DNA of 43,406 nucleotides from Bradyrhizobium sp. ORS 375 (GCF_000239775.1 NZ_CAFI01000176.1:1-43406), one strand, 5' to 3'. Counted from the stretch's first letter, positions 33,256-42,932 are shown. Numbers and translations: made by a program. Notes: generated by a model from the letters alone, not told the origin.

Positions 33256-34330
33256 GAAACGCGCCGAGCGTTCGCGGACCATTGCGCTGGTGTCGCCGCT
33301 GATCGCCATTGCGTTGACGCTGATCACCATGAGCGTGCTGTTCGCGATCCTCGGCAAGAACCCGATCACCGCGCTCGGCGTCTATTTCATCGCGCCGCTC
33401 ACCGATGGCTACTCGCTGCAGGAGATCGCGGTGAAGGCGACGCCGCTGGTGATGATCGCGATCGGCCTGTCGCTGTGCTATCTCGCAAACGCCTGGAACA
33501 TCGGCGCCGAGGGCCAGTTCCTGATCGGCGCGGTCGCCGGCAGCTGGATCGCGGTAACGACGCAGGGCACCGAGGCCGGGCACTGGGTGCTGCCGGCGAT
33601 GCTGGTCGCTGGTGCCGTGGCTGGAGCGCTCTATGCGCTGATCCCGGCGCTGTGCCGGGTGAGGTTCGGCGCCAGCGAAATCCTCACCAGCCTGATGCTG
33701 GTCTATGTCGCCGACCTGCTGCTCGACTATCTCGTGCGCGGTCCGTGGCGTGATCCGGCCGGCTTCAACTTCCCGACCACGGCGGAGTTCGATCCGGTCG
33801 CGACCGTGCCGGTGCTGATCGAGGGCGGGCGGCTGCATCTCGGCAGCATCATTGCGCTCATCGTCGTCGCCGGCGCCTTCGTGCTGCTCGACCGCACCAT
33901 CAAGGGCTTCGAGATCCGCGTCGTCGGCGTCGCGCCGCGCGCCGCCCGCTTCGGCGGCTTCAACGCCAACCAGCTCGTGCTGCTGACCTTCGCCGTGTCC
34001 GGCGCGCTGGCAGGCCTCGCCGGGATCATCGAGGTGGCCGGGCCGATCGGCCATCTGCAGCCAGGGATCTCGCCGGGCTACGGCTTCACAGCGATCATCG
34101 TCGCCTTCCTCGGCCGGCTCAATCCGATTGGAATACTAATTGCAGGACTTTTCCTCGCACTGACGTTCATTGGCGGTGAGCAGGCCCAGATCACCATGAA
34201 GATTCCGCTCGACGTCACCAAGGTGTTCCAGGGCATCCTGCTGTTCTACGTGCTCGCCTGCGACTCCCTCATCCTCTACCGTTTCAAGCTCGTCTTCGCC
34301 GCGCGGCAGGTGCAAAGTGCTGCTCGTTGA
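33239..34330 (+). CDS. Nucleoside/purine ABC transporter permease 1
   Basis: The 363-residue protein has eight to ten membrane helices and the branched-chain/Bmp permease pattern: LCYLANAWNIGAEGQFLIGA, RVRFGASEILTSLMLVYVA, and RVVGVAPRAARFGGFNANQL, the cytoplasmic coupling segment. It overlaps the ATPase gene by 17 bases, with AAGGAGG before its ATG. It pairs with permease 2 as a heterodimer. Confidence 0.9.
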   Translation: MQLVLEKRAERSRTIALVSPLIAIALTLITMSVLFAILGKNPITALGVYFIAPLTDGYSLQEIAVKATPLVMIAIGLSLCYLANAWNIGAEGQFLIGAVAGSWIAVTTQGTEAGHWVLPAMLVAGAVAGALYALIPALCRVRFGASEILTSLMLVYVADLLLDYLVRGPWRDPAGFNFPTTAEFDPVATVPVLIEGGRLHLGSIIALIVVAGAFVLLDRTIKGFEIRVVGVAPRAARFGGFNANQLVLLTFAVSGALAGLAGIIEVAGPIGHLQPGISPGYGFTAIIVAFLGRLNPIGILIAGLFLALTFIGGEQAQITMKIPLDVTKVFQGILLFYVLACDSLILYRFKLVFAARQVQSAAR

Positions 34331-35234
34331 AGCCATCATCCTGTCGGTGCTCGCCGCATCGACGCCGCTGCTGCTGGCAGCGACCGGTGAGCTCGTCACC
34401 GAGCGCGCGGGCGTTCTCAACCTCGGCGTCGAGGGCATGATGATCGTCGGCGCCGCCTGCGGCTTCGCCGGCGCGTGGGTGTCGGGTTCGATCATCGTCG
34501 GCGCGCTGTGCGGCATCGTCGCCGGCATGCTGACGTCGCTGATCTTCGCATTCATGACGCTCGGCCTGGCCGTCAACCAGGTCGCGACGGGTCTGGCGCT
34601 GACCATTCTCGGCATCGGCCTGTCAGGCCTGATCGGTGCGCGCTTCGTCGGCGAACGCATCACCACTGCGCCCAAGCTTTCGATTCCCGGTCTGACCGAC
34701 ATCCCGCTGGTCGGCCGCATCCTGTTCGGCGAGGACGCCTTCGTCTATCTGTCGCTGGCCTTGATCATCGGCGTGTGGTGGTTCCTCTATCGCACCCGCG
34801 CCGGCCTGGTGCTGCGCGCCTGCGGCGACAATCACGTCTCCGCCCATGCGCTCGGCTATCCCGTGCTGAGGATCCGCATGCTCGCGGTGCTGTTCGGCGG
34901 CGCCTGCGCGGGACTGGCCGGGGCCTACCTGCCCCTCGCCTACACGCCGTTCTTCATTCCCGGCATGACCGCCGGCCGTGGCTGGATCGCGCTGGCGCTC
35001 GTCGTGTTCGCCTCCTGGCGGCCGGGCCGGCTCGTGATCGGCGCGTATCTGTTCGGCGCGGTGACGATCCTGCAGCTGCATGCGCAGGGCGCCGGCGTCG
35101 GCATCCCATCGCAATTCATGTCGGCGCTGCCCTACCTCGCCACCGTAATCGTGCTGGTGCTGCTCTCGCGCGCCCGCACCGGCGGCTCGACGGCACCCGC
35201 CGCGCTGGGCACCGTGTTCGTGCCGGATCGCTGA
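34317..35234 (+). CDS. Nucleoside/purine ABC transporter permease 2
   Basis: The 305-residue protein has about eight helices. Family features are ATGELVTERAGVLNLGVEGMM, GLAVNQVATGLALTILG, and the coupling segment LRACGDNHVSAHALGYPV. It starts at GTG 34317, overlapping permease 1 by 14 bases. The TPLLLAATGELVTERAGV pattern is typical of YufQ/NupQ-type guanosine transport permeases. Confidence 0.9.
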   Translation: MLLVEAIILSVLAASTPLLLAATGELVTERAGVLNLGVEGMMIVGAACGFAGAWVSGSIIVGALCGIVAGMLTSLIFAFMTLGLAVNQVATGLALTILGIGLSGLIGARFVGERITTAPKLSIPGLTDIPLVGRILFGEDAFVYLSLALIIGVWWFLYRTRAGLVLRACGDNHVSAHALGYPVLRIRMLAVLFGGACAGLAGAYLPLAYTPFFIPGMTAGRGWIALALVVFASWRPGRLVIGAYLFGAVTILQLHAQGAGVGIPSQFMSALPYLATVIVLVLLSRARTGGSTAPAALGTVFVPDR

Positions 35235-35315
35235 TGACTTCATCCCGAGCGCCTGCGATGGGGCGCGACGCTTGGGATCACCGCGTTTTCCCCTGACCGT
35301 TTGGAGACATTGACC

Positions 35316-36395
35316 ATGATGAAAAGGCTTCTGGGCGCTGCCGCCGCGCTGGTGCTGGCGGGGAGCATCGCCGGCGTGGCGCACGCCGCCGACAAGCTGA
35401 AGGTCGGCTTCATCTATCTCGGCCCGATCGGCGATCTCGGCTGGACCTATCAGCACGAGCTCGGCCGCCAGGCGCTGGTCAAGGAGCTCGGCGACAAGAT
35501 CGAGACGACGTATCTCGAAAACGTGCCGGAGGGCCCGGACTCCGAGCGCGCCATCGAGCAGCTGGTGCGCGCCGGCAACAAGCTGATCTTCACGACCTCG
35601 TTCGGCTACATGGATCCGACGCTCAAGGTCGCCAAGAAGTATCCGAACGTGCATTTCGAGCACGCCACCGGCTACAAGCGCGACAAGAACATGTCGACCT
35701 ATTCGGGCCGGTGGTACCAGGGCCGCTACATCCAGGGCCAGATCGCGGCCAAGATGTCGAAGGCCGGCGTGCTCGGCTATATCGGCTCGTTCCCGATTCC
35801 CGAGGTGGTCTCCGGCATCAACGCCACGATGCTCGGCGCGCAGTCGATCAATCCGAACATCAAGGTCAAGATCATCTGGGTCAACACCTGGTTCGATCCG
35901 GGCAAGGAGGCTGATGCGGCCAAGGCGCTGCTCGACCAGGGCGCCGACATCATCATGCAGCACACCGACAGCCCGGCGGCGATGCAGGTCGCGGCCGAGC
36001 GCGGCAAGCTCGCCTTCGGCCAGGATTCCGAGATGATCAAGTTCGGCCCCAAGGCGCAGCTGACCTCGATCCTCGACACCTGGGGTCCCTACTACATCGC
36101 CCGCGTCAAGGCCGAGCTCGACGGCACCTGGAAGTCCGAGGACACCTGGGGCGGCCTCGATTCCAAGATGTTCGAGATGGCCCCCTACACCAACATGCCT
36201 GACGACGTGAAGAAGATGGCCGAGGAGACGCAGGCCGCGATCACCTCCGGCAAGCTGCATCCGTTCAAGTGCCCGATCGTGGCGCAGGACGGCAAGGAGG
36301 TCGAGTGCAAGGGCGGCGACCACCTCGCCGACGGCCAGATCCTCGGCATGAACTTCTACGTCAAGGGCGTCGACGACAAGCTTCCGGGCAAGTAG
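35316..36395 (+). CDS. Bmp-family purine/nucleoside-binding protein
   Basis: The 359-residue periplasmic protein has a signal peptide (MMKRLLGAAAALVLAGSIAG, cleavage near AHAADK). The Bmp/PnrA-type fold is visible in KVGFIYLGPIGDLGWTYQHE, IFTTSFGYMDPTLKVAKKYP, GQIAAKMSKAGVLGYIGSFP and GADIIMQHTDSPA. There is no lipobox Cys, so it is soluble. Its position after two permeases and next to 8-oxoguanine deaminase and xanthine dehydrogenase genes points to a purine ligand; the ligand itself is inferred. GGAG lies about ten bases before the ATG pair at 35316/35319. Confidence 0.88.
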   Translation: MMKRLLGAAAALVLAGSIAGVAHAADKLKVGFIYLGPIGDLGWTYQHELGRQALVKELGDKIETTYLENVPEGPDSERAIEQLVRAGNKLIFTTSFGYMDPTLKVAKKYPNVHFEHATGYKRDKNMSTYSGRWYQGRYIQGQIAAKMSKAGVLGYIGSFPIPEVVSGINATMLGAQSINPNIKVKIIWVNTWFDPGKEADAAKALLDQGADIIMQHTDSPAAMQVAAERGKLAFGQDSEMIKFGPKAQLTSILDTWGPYYIARVKAELDGTWKSEDTWGGLDSKMFEMAPYTNMPDDVKKMAEETQAAITSGKLHPFKCPIVAQDGKEVECKGGDHLADGQILGMNFYVKGVDDKLPGK

Positions 36396-36415
36396 GCGCC
36401 CGGCGTCGATCAAGG

Positions 36416-36437
36416 CTCTCCCCGCACGCGGGGAGAG
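36416..36437. terminator. Hairpin between the Bmp gene and the deaminase
   Basis: CTCTCCCCGC (36416-36425) and GCGGGGAGAG (36428-36437) form a ten-pair perfect stem, with the innermost pairs probably open. It lies between convergent stops. No T tract follows, so it may work as an mRNA-stabilising end or a bidirectional terminator. Similar palindromes recur between genes in Bradyrhizobium, from memory. Confidence 0.65.
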
Positions 36438-36465
36438 ATCTCCTCAGCTCGTACCGGACTGCGCC

Positions 36466-37812
36466 TCAGCCGCCTCGCATCGCCTTCGCCGCTGTGCTGT
36501 GGCGGCCGATCAAGCCAGCGATATCGAGGCCGGGAATGGCGCCGTCGAGCACCGTCCAGCGGCCGCCGACCATGACGCGGTCGGCGCGGTGCGCGCCGCA
36601 CAGCACCAGCGCGGCGATCGGATCGCCGGCGCCCGAGAAGCGCAGCTCGTCCAGCTTGAACAGCGCGAGATCTGCTGCCTTCCCCACTGCGATCTCGCCG
36701 AGCTCGGGCCGGCCGACGCAGGCCGCGGAGCCCTTCGTCGCCCAGCGCAGCGCATCCTTGTGGCTGATGCGGCTGACGCCGTAGCGCGCCCGCTGCAGCA
36801 GGAACGCCGCGCGCACCTCCTGCATCAGGTTGGAGCCATCGTTCGACGCCGAGCCGTCGACGCCGAGGCCGATGCCGACGCCGGCCTCCTCCATCTCGCA
36901 GACCGGGCAGCAGCCGGAGGCGAGCAGCTGGTTGGAGCAGGCGCAATGGCTGATCGTCGTCTTGGCCTTGCCGAGCCGCTTCATCTCCTCGGCATTGAAG
37001 AAGATGCCGTGCGCGAGCCATGTGCGCGGGCCGAGCCAGCCATTCTGCTCGAGATAGTCGAGCGGACGGCAGCCGAACATCGCCTCGCAGAAGCGATTCT
37101 CGTCCTCGGTCTCCGCCAGATGCGTATGCAGCCGCACGTCGAGCCTGTCGGCAAGCGCCGCCGTCTTCTGCATCAGCGATCCCGTCACCGAGAACGGCGA
37201 GCACGGCGCCAGCGCGATCTGCACCATCGCGTCGGGTCCGCGCTCGTGATAGGTCGCGACCACCCGCTCGCTGTCGGCGAGGATCGTGTCCTCGTCCTGC
37301 ACCACGCTGTCAGGCGGCAGGCCGCCGTCGCGCTCGGACAGGTTCATCGAGCCGCGCGTCAGCAGCACGCGCATGCCGAGCCGCTTCGCCGCGGCGACCT
37401 CGATGCCGACCGCATCCTCGAGCCCGGCCGGGAAGACGTAGTGATGATCGGTCGTCGTGGTGCAGCCCGACAGCATCAGCTCGGCCATGGCGAGGGTGAC
37501 GGCGGCGTCCAGCGCATGGGGCGTCAGCCTGGCCCAGATCGGATACAGCGCCTTCAGCCACGGGAACAGCTCGCGGTCCATCGCCGCGGGCAATGCCCGT
37601 GTCAGCGTCTGGTAGAAGTGGTGGTGCGTGTTGATCAGCCCGGGGATCACGACATGCGCGCTCGCATCGAACGCCACGGCGCCTTCGGTCAAGGGCTCCT
37701 TCCCCGTCGGCACCAGCTCGACGATGCGACCATCCTTGACGACGACACCGCGCGCGGCGCCTTCGGCCAGGATGGCGAGCGGGTCCTTGATCCAGATCGG
37801 CGTGGTGCTCAT
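36466..37812 (-). CDS. 8-oxoguanine deaminase-type amidohydrolase
   Basis: The 448-residue metal-dependent hydrolase has the amidohydrolase sites GLINTHHHFYQTLTRALP (H63, H65), HTHLAETEDEN, AHGIFF, SHCACSNQ and GLGVDGSASND. The FYQTLTRALP and ELFPWLKALYPIW wording fits 8-oxoguanine deaminase (Pseudomonas PA0142 group, EC 3.5.4.32), which converts 8-oxoguanine to urate, and distinguishes it from chlorohydrolases such as AtzA/TrzN. It is divergent from the xanthine dehydrogenase FAD subunit gene. A role for SsnA- or guanine-deaminase-like chemistry is the alternative. Confidence 0.82.
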   Translation of the reverse strand: MSTTPIWIKDPLAILAEGAARGVVVKDGRIVELVPTGKEPLTEGAVAFDASAHVVIPGLINTHHHFYQTLTRALPAAMDRELFPWLKALYPIWARLTPHALDAAVTLAMAELMLSGCTTTTDHHYVFPAGLEDAVGIEVAAAKRLGMRVLLTRGSMNLSERDGGLPPDSVVQDEDTILADSERVVATYHERGPDAMVQIALAPCSPFSVTGSLMQKTAALADRLDVRLHTHLAETEDENRFCEAMFGCRPLDYLEQNGWLGPRTWLAHGIFFNAEEMKRLGKAKTTISHCACSNQLLASGCCPVCEMEEAGVGIGLGVDGSASNDGSNLMQEVRAAFLLQRARYGVSRISHKDALRWATKGSAACVGRPELGEIAVGKAADLALFKLDELRFSGAGDPIAALVLCGAHRADRVMVGGRWTVLDGAIPGLDIAGLIGRHSTAAKAMRGG

Positions 37813-37951
37813 GCGGTCTCGTCTCGCTGCTGGGGCGTTCGCGCCTGCGGATGGCGTGCAAGCAAAAGGCCAATGTCATCCTATTGCCAGTTGGCTCCGG
37901 TCTTGCAAGGATTTCACCGGCGATCCGCTGCGCGATTGAGCTTGCGTCACC

Positions 37952-38776
37952 ATGGACCTGAACACCATCACCGAGGTCGTGCGCCCGAGAACGCGGGCGG
38001 AGCTGCCCAGCTGGAAGGCAGGCGATGCCTGGCTGGCCGGCGGCACCTGGTTGTTCTCCGAGCCGCAGGCGCAGCTGTCGCGGCTGATCGATCTCAGCGA
38101 TCTGGCCTGGACGCCGCTCGCCATCAGCGATCAGGGCCTCGGCATCGCCGCGACCTGCAGCGTCGCCGCGCTGGATGCCCTGCAGTGCCCCGCCGAGTGG
38201 ACCGCCGCGCCGCTGATCGATCAATGCTGCCGCGCCTTTCTCGCCTCGTTCAAGATCTGGAAGACGGCGACCGTCGGCGGCAATCTCTGCATGTCGCTGC
38301 CAGCCGGCCCGATGATCTCGCTGCTCGCCGCGCTCGAAGGCGTCTGCACGATCTGGAAGACCGACGGCAGCGAGCAGCGCATCGCGGTCGTGGACTTCGT
38401 CACCGGCAACAACCGCAATGTCCTCGCGCCGGGCGACCTGCTGCGGCAGATCGATATTCCCTTGGCGGCCCTGAAACGGCGCACCGCCTTCCGCCAGATC
38501 GCGCTGACACCGGTCGGCCGCTCCGGCGCGCTGCTGATCGGAACGGCGGGCCGCGAGGCCGATCTGCTGCTCACGGTGACGGGCTCGACCATCAAGCCGC
38601 TGCAGCTGCGCTTCTCGACGATGCCCGACGCCAACACGCTCCGCGCCAGCCTTCTCAGCGACGTTCCGGATGCGCTCTATCATGACGACGTCCACGGCAA
38701 GCCCGCTTGGCGCAAGGCGATGACCTTGCGCCTCGCCGAGGAGATTCGCGCCGAGCTGGCAGGCCTCAGGCCATGA
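37952..38776 (+). CDS. Xanthine dehydrogenase-type FAD-binding subunit
   Basis: The 274-residue protein has the molybdopterin-dehydrogenase FAD fold: a flavin loop AGGTWLFSE, then KIWKTATVGGNLCMSLPAGPM where TVGGN is a second FAD contact. The C-terminal CO-dehydrogenase flavoprotein domain follows at about 170-270. It resembles E. coli YgfM. Its stop overlaps the next start in ATGA. Electrons pass from molybdenum via two 2Fe-2S clusters to this FAD and then probably to NAD. Confidence 0.87.
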   Translation: MDLNTITEVVRPRTRAELPSWKAGDAWLAGGTWLFSEPQAQLSRLIDLSDLAWTPLAISDQGLGIAATCSVAALDALQCPAEWTAAPLIDQCCRAFLASFKIWKTATVGGNLCMSLPAGPMISLLAALEGVCTIWKTDGSEQRIAVVDFVTGNNRNVLAPGDLLRQIDIPLAALKRRTAFRQIALTPVGRSGALLIGTAGREADLLLTVTGSTIKPLQLRFSTMPDANTLRASLLSDVPDALYHDDVHGKPAWRKAMTLRLAEEIRAELAGLRP

Positions 38777-41487
38777 GCGTGATCGTCAATGGCCAGGCGG
38801 TCGAGGCCGCGCCGCGCCCGGGGCAGTGCCTGCGCACGTTCCTGCGCGACACCGGCCATTTCGGCGTGAAGAAAGGCTGCGATGCCGGCGACTGCGGCGC
38901 CTGCACCGTGCTGCTCGACGGCGAGCCGGTGCACAGCTGTCTGATCCCCGCCTTCCGCGCCGACGGCAAGGCCGTCACGACCATCGAAGGCCTCGCGAGC
39001 GAGGACGGCCTGCATCCCATGCAGCAGGCGTTCCTCGACGCCCAGGCGTTTCAATGCGGCTTCTGCACCGCCGGCATGATCGTCACCTGCGCCTCGCTCA
39101 ACCAGGCGCAGAAGAAGGACCTCGATGCGGCGCTCAAGGGCAACCTCTGCCGCTGCACCGGCTATCGCGCGATCGAGGACGCGCTGCTCGGTATGGCGCA
39201 TGTCGAGCAGGTCGCCGCCGGCGAGGCGTTCGGCCACAGCCTGCCCGCCCCCGCGGGACCCGACGTGGTGCGCGGCCAGGCGCGCTACACGTTCGACACC
39301 GCGATCGACGGCCTGCTGCACGTCAAGCTGGTGCGCTCGCCGCATGCCCATGCGCGCATCACCTCCATCGACAAGACGGCGGCGCTCGCGCTGCCCGGCG
39401 TGCATGCGGTGCTGACGCATGAGGATGCGCCTGGGTTGCTGTTCTCCACGGCGCGCCACGAGCAGGCCTGGATGGATCCCGCCGACACCCGCGTGCTCGA
39501 CGATGTCGTCCGCTTCATCGGCCAGAAGGTCGCTGCTGTCGTTGCCGAGACGGAAGCTGCTGCGGAAGAAGCGTGCCGGCGCCTCGTCGTCGACTACGAG
39601 ATCCTGCCGGCCGTGATCGATCCCGCTGATGCGATCGCGCCGGGCGCGCCGATCATCCATGCCGGCCGTGGCAGCGCGCATCGCATCGCCGATGTCAGCC
39701 GCAACATCGTCGCCGAGAGCCATGGCGAGTTCGGCGACGTCGCCGCCGCGCTCGCCTCTGCCGCCGCGACTTATGAAGGCACCTTCACCACGCAACGCGT
39801 CCAGCACGCCGCGCTCGAAACGCATGGCGGCCTGGCCTGGCTCGACGACGCCGGCGTCCTCACCGTTCGCTCCAGCACGCAGGTGCCGTTCCTGACGCGG
39901 CGGGCGCTCGCCGAGATCTTCGAGCTCGCGCCCGACAAGGTTCGCGTGTTCTGCGAGCGCGTCGGCGGCGGCTTCGGCGGCAAGCAGGAGATGTTCGTCG
40001 AGGACATCCTGGCGCTGGCGGCGCTGAAGACCAGGCGTCCGGTGAAGCTCGAACTCACCCGAGAGGAGCAGTTCATCGCGACCTCGACCCGGCATCCGAT
40101 GCGCGTCACCGTCAAGGCCGGCGCCGACAAGGACGGCAGGCTGACGGCATTGCAGCTCGACGTACTCTCCAACACCGGCGCCTATGGCAATCACGCCGGT
40201 CCGGTGCTGTTCCACGCCTGCGGCGAGTCGATCTCGGTCTACAATTGTCCGAACAAGAAGGTCGACGCGATCGCAGCCTACACCAACACGGTGCCCGCGG
40301 GCGCCTTCCGCGGCTACGGCCTGCCGCAGACCACCTTCGCCGTGGAGGCCGCGATTGACGAGCTCGCGAGCCAGCTCGGCATCGATCCTTTCGAGATGCG
40401 CCGCCGCAACATCGTCAGGCCCGGCGATCCGATGCTGGCGCCGCCGGGCTCGGAGCATAGCGACGTGCTGTACGGCTCCTATGGTCTCGACCAGTGCCTC
40501 GACCTGGTCGAGCGGGCGATGGCCGAGTCCACGGCGGCGCCGGAGCTCTCGCCCGAGTGGCTCACGGGCGACGGCATCGCGCTGACGATGATCGACACCG
40601 TGCCGCCCGACGGCCACATCGCCGATGCCACCATCAGCCTGCGTGACGATGGCGGCTTCACGCTGACCGTCGGCACCGCCGAGTTCGGCAACGGCACCAG
40701 CACGGTTCATCGGCAGATCGCCGCGACCGTGCTGGGCACGACGGTCGACCGCATCACCCTCAAACAGTCCGACACCGCGCATGGCGGCCACGACACCGGT
40801 GCCTACGGCTCGACCGGCACGTTCGTCGCCGGACGCGCGACCCAGGCCGCGGCCGAGGCGCTGGCCGACAAGATCACGCGCTTCGCGGCTGATCGCTGGA
40901 AAATTGACGCAACCGGCTGCCGGATCGCGGATGAGGCCGTGAGTTGCGGCGCGCAGCGGCTCTCGTTCGCGAGCATCGCCAGCCTGAGCGAAGAACAGCT
41001 CAGCGCCAGCGGCAACTCGCAAGGCACGCCGCGCTCGGTCGCGTTCAACGTCCAGGGCTTTCGCGTCGCCGTCAACAAGCACACCGGCGTGGTCCGCATC
41101 CTCAAGAGCGTGCAGGCTGCGGATGCCGGCCGCGTCGCCAACCCGATGCAGTGCCGCGGCCAGATCGAGGGCGGCGTCGCGCAATCGCTCGGCGCCGCCC
41201 TCTACGAGGAGGTCGTGATCGACGACACCGGACGCGTGGTCAATCCGAAATTCCGCGACTATCATCTGCCGTCCTACGCCGACGTGCCGCGCACCGAGGT
41301 GCTGTTCGCGGAGACCACCGACGCCATCGGCCCGCTGGGGGCGAAGTCGATGAGCGAGAGCCCGTACAATCCGGTGGCCGCCGCGCTCGGCAATGCCCTG
41401 CGCGCGGCGACCGGCATCCGCTTCACGGCGGTGCCGTTCAAGCCGGACCGGCTGTTTCAGCAGTTGCAGGAGACGTTCGGCGACTGA
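38773..41487 (+). CDS. Xanthine/purine dehydrogenase, fused 2Fe-2S and molybdenum subunits
   Basis: The 904-residue protein joins two subunits that are often separate. Residues 1-155 are the small subunit with two clusters (C36, C41, C44, C56; then C95, C98, C126, C128 in CGFCTAG and LCRCTGY). Residues about 180-904 are the molybdopterin subunit with VGGGFGGKQE, GAFRGYG and the active-site glutamate E862 in GAKSMSESP. This arrangement is that of E. coli XdhD. It hydroxylates hypoxanthine/xanthine-like purines; exact specificity is not fixed by sequence. The Mo cofactor sulfuration factor XdhC is not in the window. Confidence 0.88.
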   Translation: MSVIVNGQAVEAAPRPGQCLRTFLRDTGHFGVKKGCDAGDCGACTVLLDGEPVHSCLIPAFRADGKAVTTIEGLASEDGLHPMQQAFLDAQAFQCGFCTAGMIVTCASLNQAQKKDLDAALKGNLCRCTGYRAIEDALLGMAHVEQVAAGEAFGHSLPAPAGPDVVRGQARYTFDTAIDGLLHVKLVRSPHAHARITSIDKTAALALPGVHAVLTHEDAPGLLFSTARHEQAWMDPADTRVLDDVVRFIGQKVAAVVAETEAAAEEACRRLVVDYEILPAVIDPADAIAPGAPIIHAGRGSAHRIADVSRNIVAESHGEFGDVAAALASAAATYEGTFTTQRVQHAALETHGGLAWLDDAGVLTVRSSTQVPFLTRRALAEIFELAPDKVRVFCERVGGGFGGKQEMFVEDILALAALKTRRPVKLELTREEQFIATSTRHPMRVTVKAGADKDGRLTALQLDVLSNTGAYGNHAGPVLFHACGESISVYNCPNKKVDAIAAYTNTVPAGAFRGYGLPQTTFAVEAAIDELASQLGIDPFEMRRRNIVRPGDPMLAPPGSEHSDVLYGSYGLDQCLDLVERAMAESTAAPELSPEWLTGDGIALTMIDTVPPDGHIADATISLRDDGGFTLTVGTAEFGNGTSTVHRQIAATVLGTTVDRITLKQSDTAHGGHDTGAYGSTGTFVAGRATQAAAEALADKITRFAADRWKIDATGCRIADEAVSCGAQRLSFASIASLSEEQLSASGNSQGTPRSVAFNVQGFRVAVNKHTGVVRILKSVQAADAGRVANPMQCRGQIEGGVAQSLGAALYEEVVIDDTGRVVNPKFRDYHLPSYADVPRTEVLFAETTDAIGPLGAKSMSESPYNPVAAALGNALRAATGIRFTAVPFKPDRLFQQLQETFGD

Positions 41488-41517
41488 CGCGATGATGGGG
41501 ACGATCTGGGGGGGAAC

Positions 41518-42915
41518 ATGAGCAAGACGATTCATCCGGTCGACGAGATGCTGCCCGTGCCGAAGCTGCTCGCGCTCGGCCTGCAGCATGTGCTGGTGAT
41601 GTACGCGGGCGCCGTCGCCGTGCCGCTGATCATCGGCCGCGCACTGAAGCTGCCGCCGGAGGATGTCGCCTTCCTGATCAGCGCCGACCTGTTTGCCTGC
41701 GGGCTCGCCACGCTCGTGCAGTGCGTCGGCTTCCCCGGCGTCGGCGTCCGCCTGCCGGTCATGATGGGCGTGACCTTCGCCTCCGTCGGTCCGATGCTGT
41801 CGATGGCCGCCTCGCCGGAGGTCGGCCTGCTCGGCATCTACGGCTCGGTCATCGCCGCCGGCGTCTTCGGCATCATCGTCGCCCCCTTCATCAGCCGGCT
41901 GTTGCCGCTGTTTCCGCCGGTCGTGACCGGCACCATCATCCTCATCATCGGCATCTCGCTGATGCGCGTCGGCATCAACTGGGCCGGCGGCGGCCTGCCG
42001 ACGATCAACAAGGTCGTCGATGGCGTCCAGGGAGCCTTCCCCAACCCGGCCTACGGACAACTTCAGGGACTCGGGATCGCGCTGTTCGTTCTGCTGTTCA
42101 TCCTCGGCCTGATCAAATGGGGCACGGGCTTTCTCGCCAACGTCTCGGTGCTGCTCGGCATCGTCGCCGGCGCGGTGCTCGCCACGCTGCTCGGCGTGAT
42201 GCATTTCGACAAGGTCGGTGCCGCCCCCTGGGGCGCGCTGGTGATCCCGTTCAAGTTCGGCGTTCCGCAGTTCCAATTCGTGCCGATCGTCACGATGTGC
42301 ATCGTCATGATCGTGGTGATGATCGAATCCCTCGGCATGTTCCTGGCGCTGGGCGAGATCACCGGCAAGACGGTCGATCGCGAGGCGCTGTCGCGCGGCC
42401 TGCGCGCCGATGGCGTCGGCACCCTGCTCGGCGGCATCTTCAACACCTTTCCCTACACGTCGTTCTCGCAGAATGTCGGACTGGTCTCGGTCACCGGCGT
42501 GCGCTCGCGCTGGGTCACGATCACCGGCGGCGTCATCATGCTGCTGCTGGGGCTGCTGCCGAAGATGGCGGCCCTGGTCGAGGCCGTGCCGCAGGTCGTG
42601 CTCGGCGGCGCCGGCCTCGTGATGTTCGGAATGGTGGCGGCCACCGGCGCGCGCATCCTCGCCCATGTCGACTTCAAGACCAACCGTTTCAACCTGTTCA
42701 TCGTGGCGATCTCGACAGGCTTCGGCCTGATCCCGCTGGTCGCTCCCCGCTTCTTCCACAATCTGCCGAAGGACCTGCAGCCGCTGCTGGAGTCCGGCAT
42801 CCTGCTCTGCGCCGTCGTTGCAGTGCTGCTGAACGCCTTCTTCAACGGGCTCGGCAGCGGCAAGACGGCCGAGGCCGACGCCGCGGCCGCCGCGTCCTCG
42901 GCGCAGCACGTCTGA
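41518..42915 (+). CDS. NCS2-family xanthine/uracil permease
   Basis: The 465-residue protein has 14 membrane segments typical of NCS2. Signature parts are LALGLQHVLVMYAGAVAVPL, the NAT motif SQNVGLVSVTGVRSR (from Q-N), and a substrate-site glutamate in VVMIESLGMFLALGE. It resembles XanQ/UapA-type proton-coupled xanthine permeases. It follows the dehydrogenase gene by 30 bases with a GGGGGGAA ribosome site, so import and oxidation of the same purine are co-expressed. The C-terminal tail is Ala-rich. Confidence 0.9.
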   Translation: MSKTIHPVDEMLPVPKLLALGLQHVLVMYAGAVAVPLIIGRALKLPPEDVAFLISADLFACGLATLVQCVGFPGVGVRLPVMMGVTFASVGPMLSMAASPEVGLLGIYGSVIAAGVFGIIVAPFISRLLPLFPPVVTGTIILIIGISLMRVGINWAGGGLPTINKVVDGVQGAFPNPAYGQLQGLGIALFVLLFILGLIKWGTGFLANVSVLLGIVAGAVLATLLGVMHFDKVGAAPWGALVIPFKFGVPQFQFVPIVTMCIVMIVVMIESLGMFLALGEITGKTVDREALSRGLRADGVGTLLGGIFNTFPYTSFSQNVGLVSVTGVRSRWVTITGGVIMLLLGLLPKMAALVEAVPQVVLGGAGLVMFGMVAATGARILAHVDFKTNRFNLFIVAISTGFGLIPLVAPRFFHNLPKDLQPLLESGILLCAVVAVLLNAFFNGLGSGKTAEADAAAAASSAQHV

Positions 42916-42932
42916 CGATGTCGACGACTGCG

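Noticed and set aside
38680-42909. A 1409-codon open frame on the minus strand opposite the dehydrogenase and permease genes
   Set aside because: It is antisense to two well-recognised genes, is full of Arg/Gly/His/Gln/Asp as expected for the reverse frame of GC-rich coding DNA, and shows no domain.
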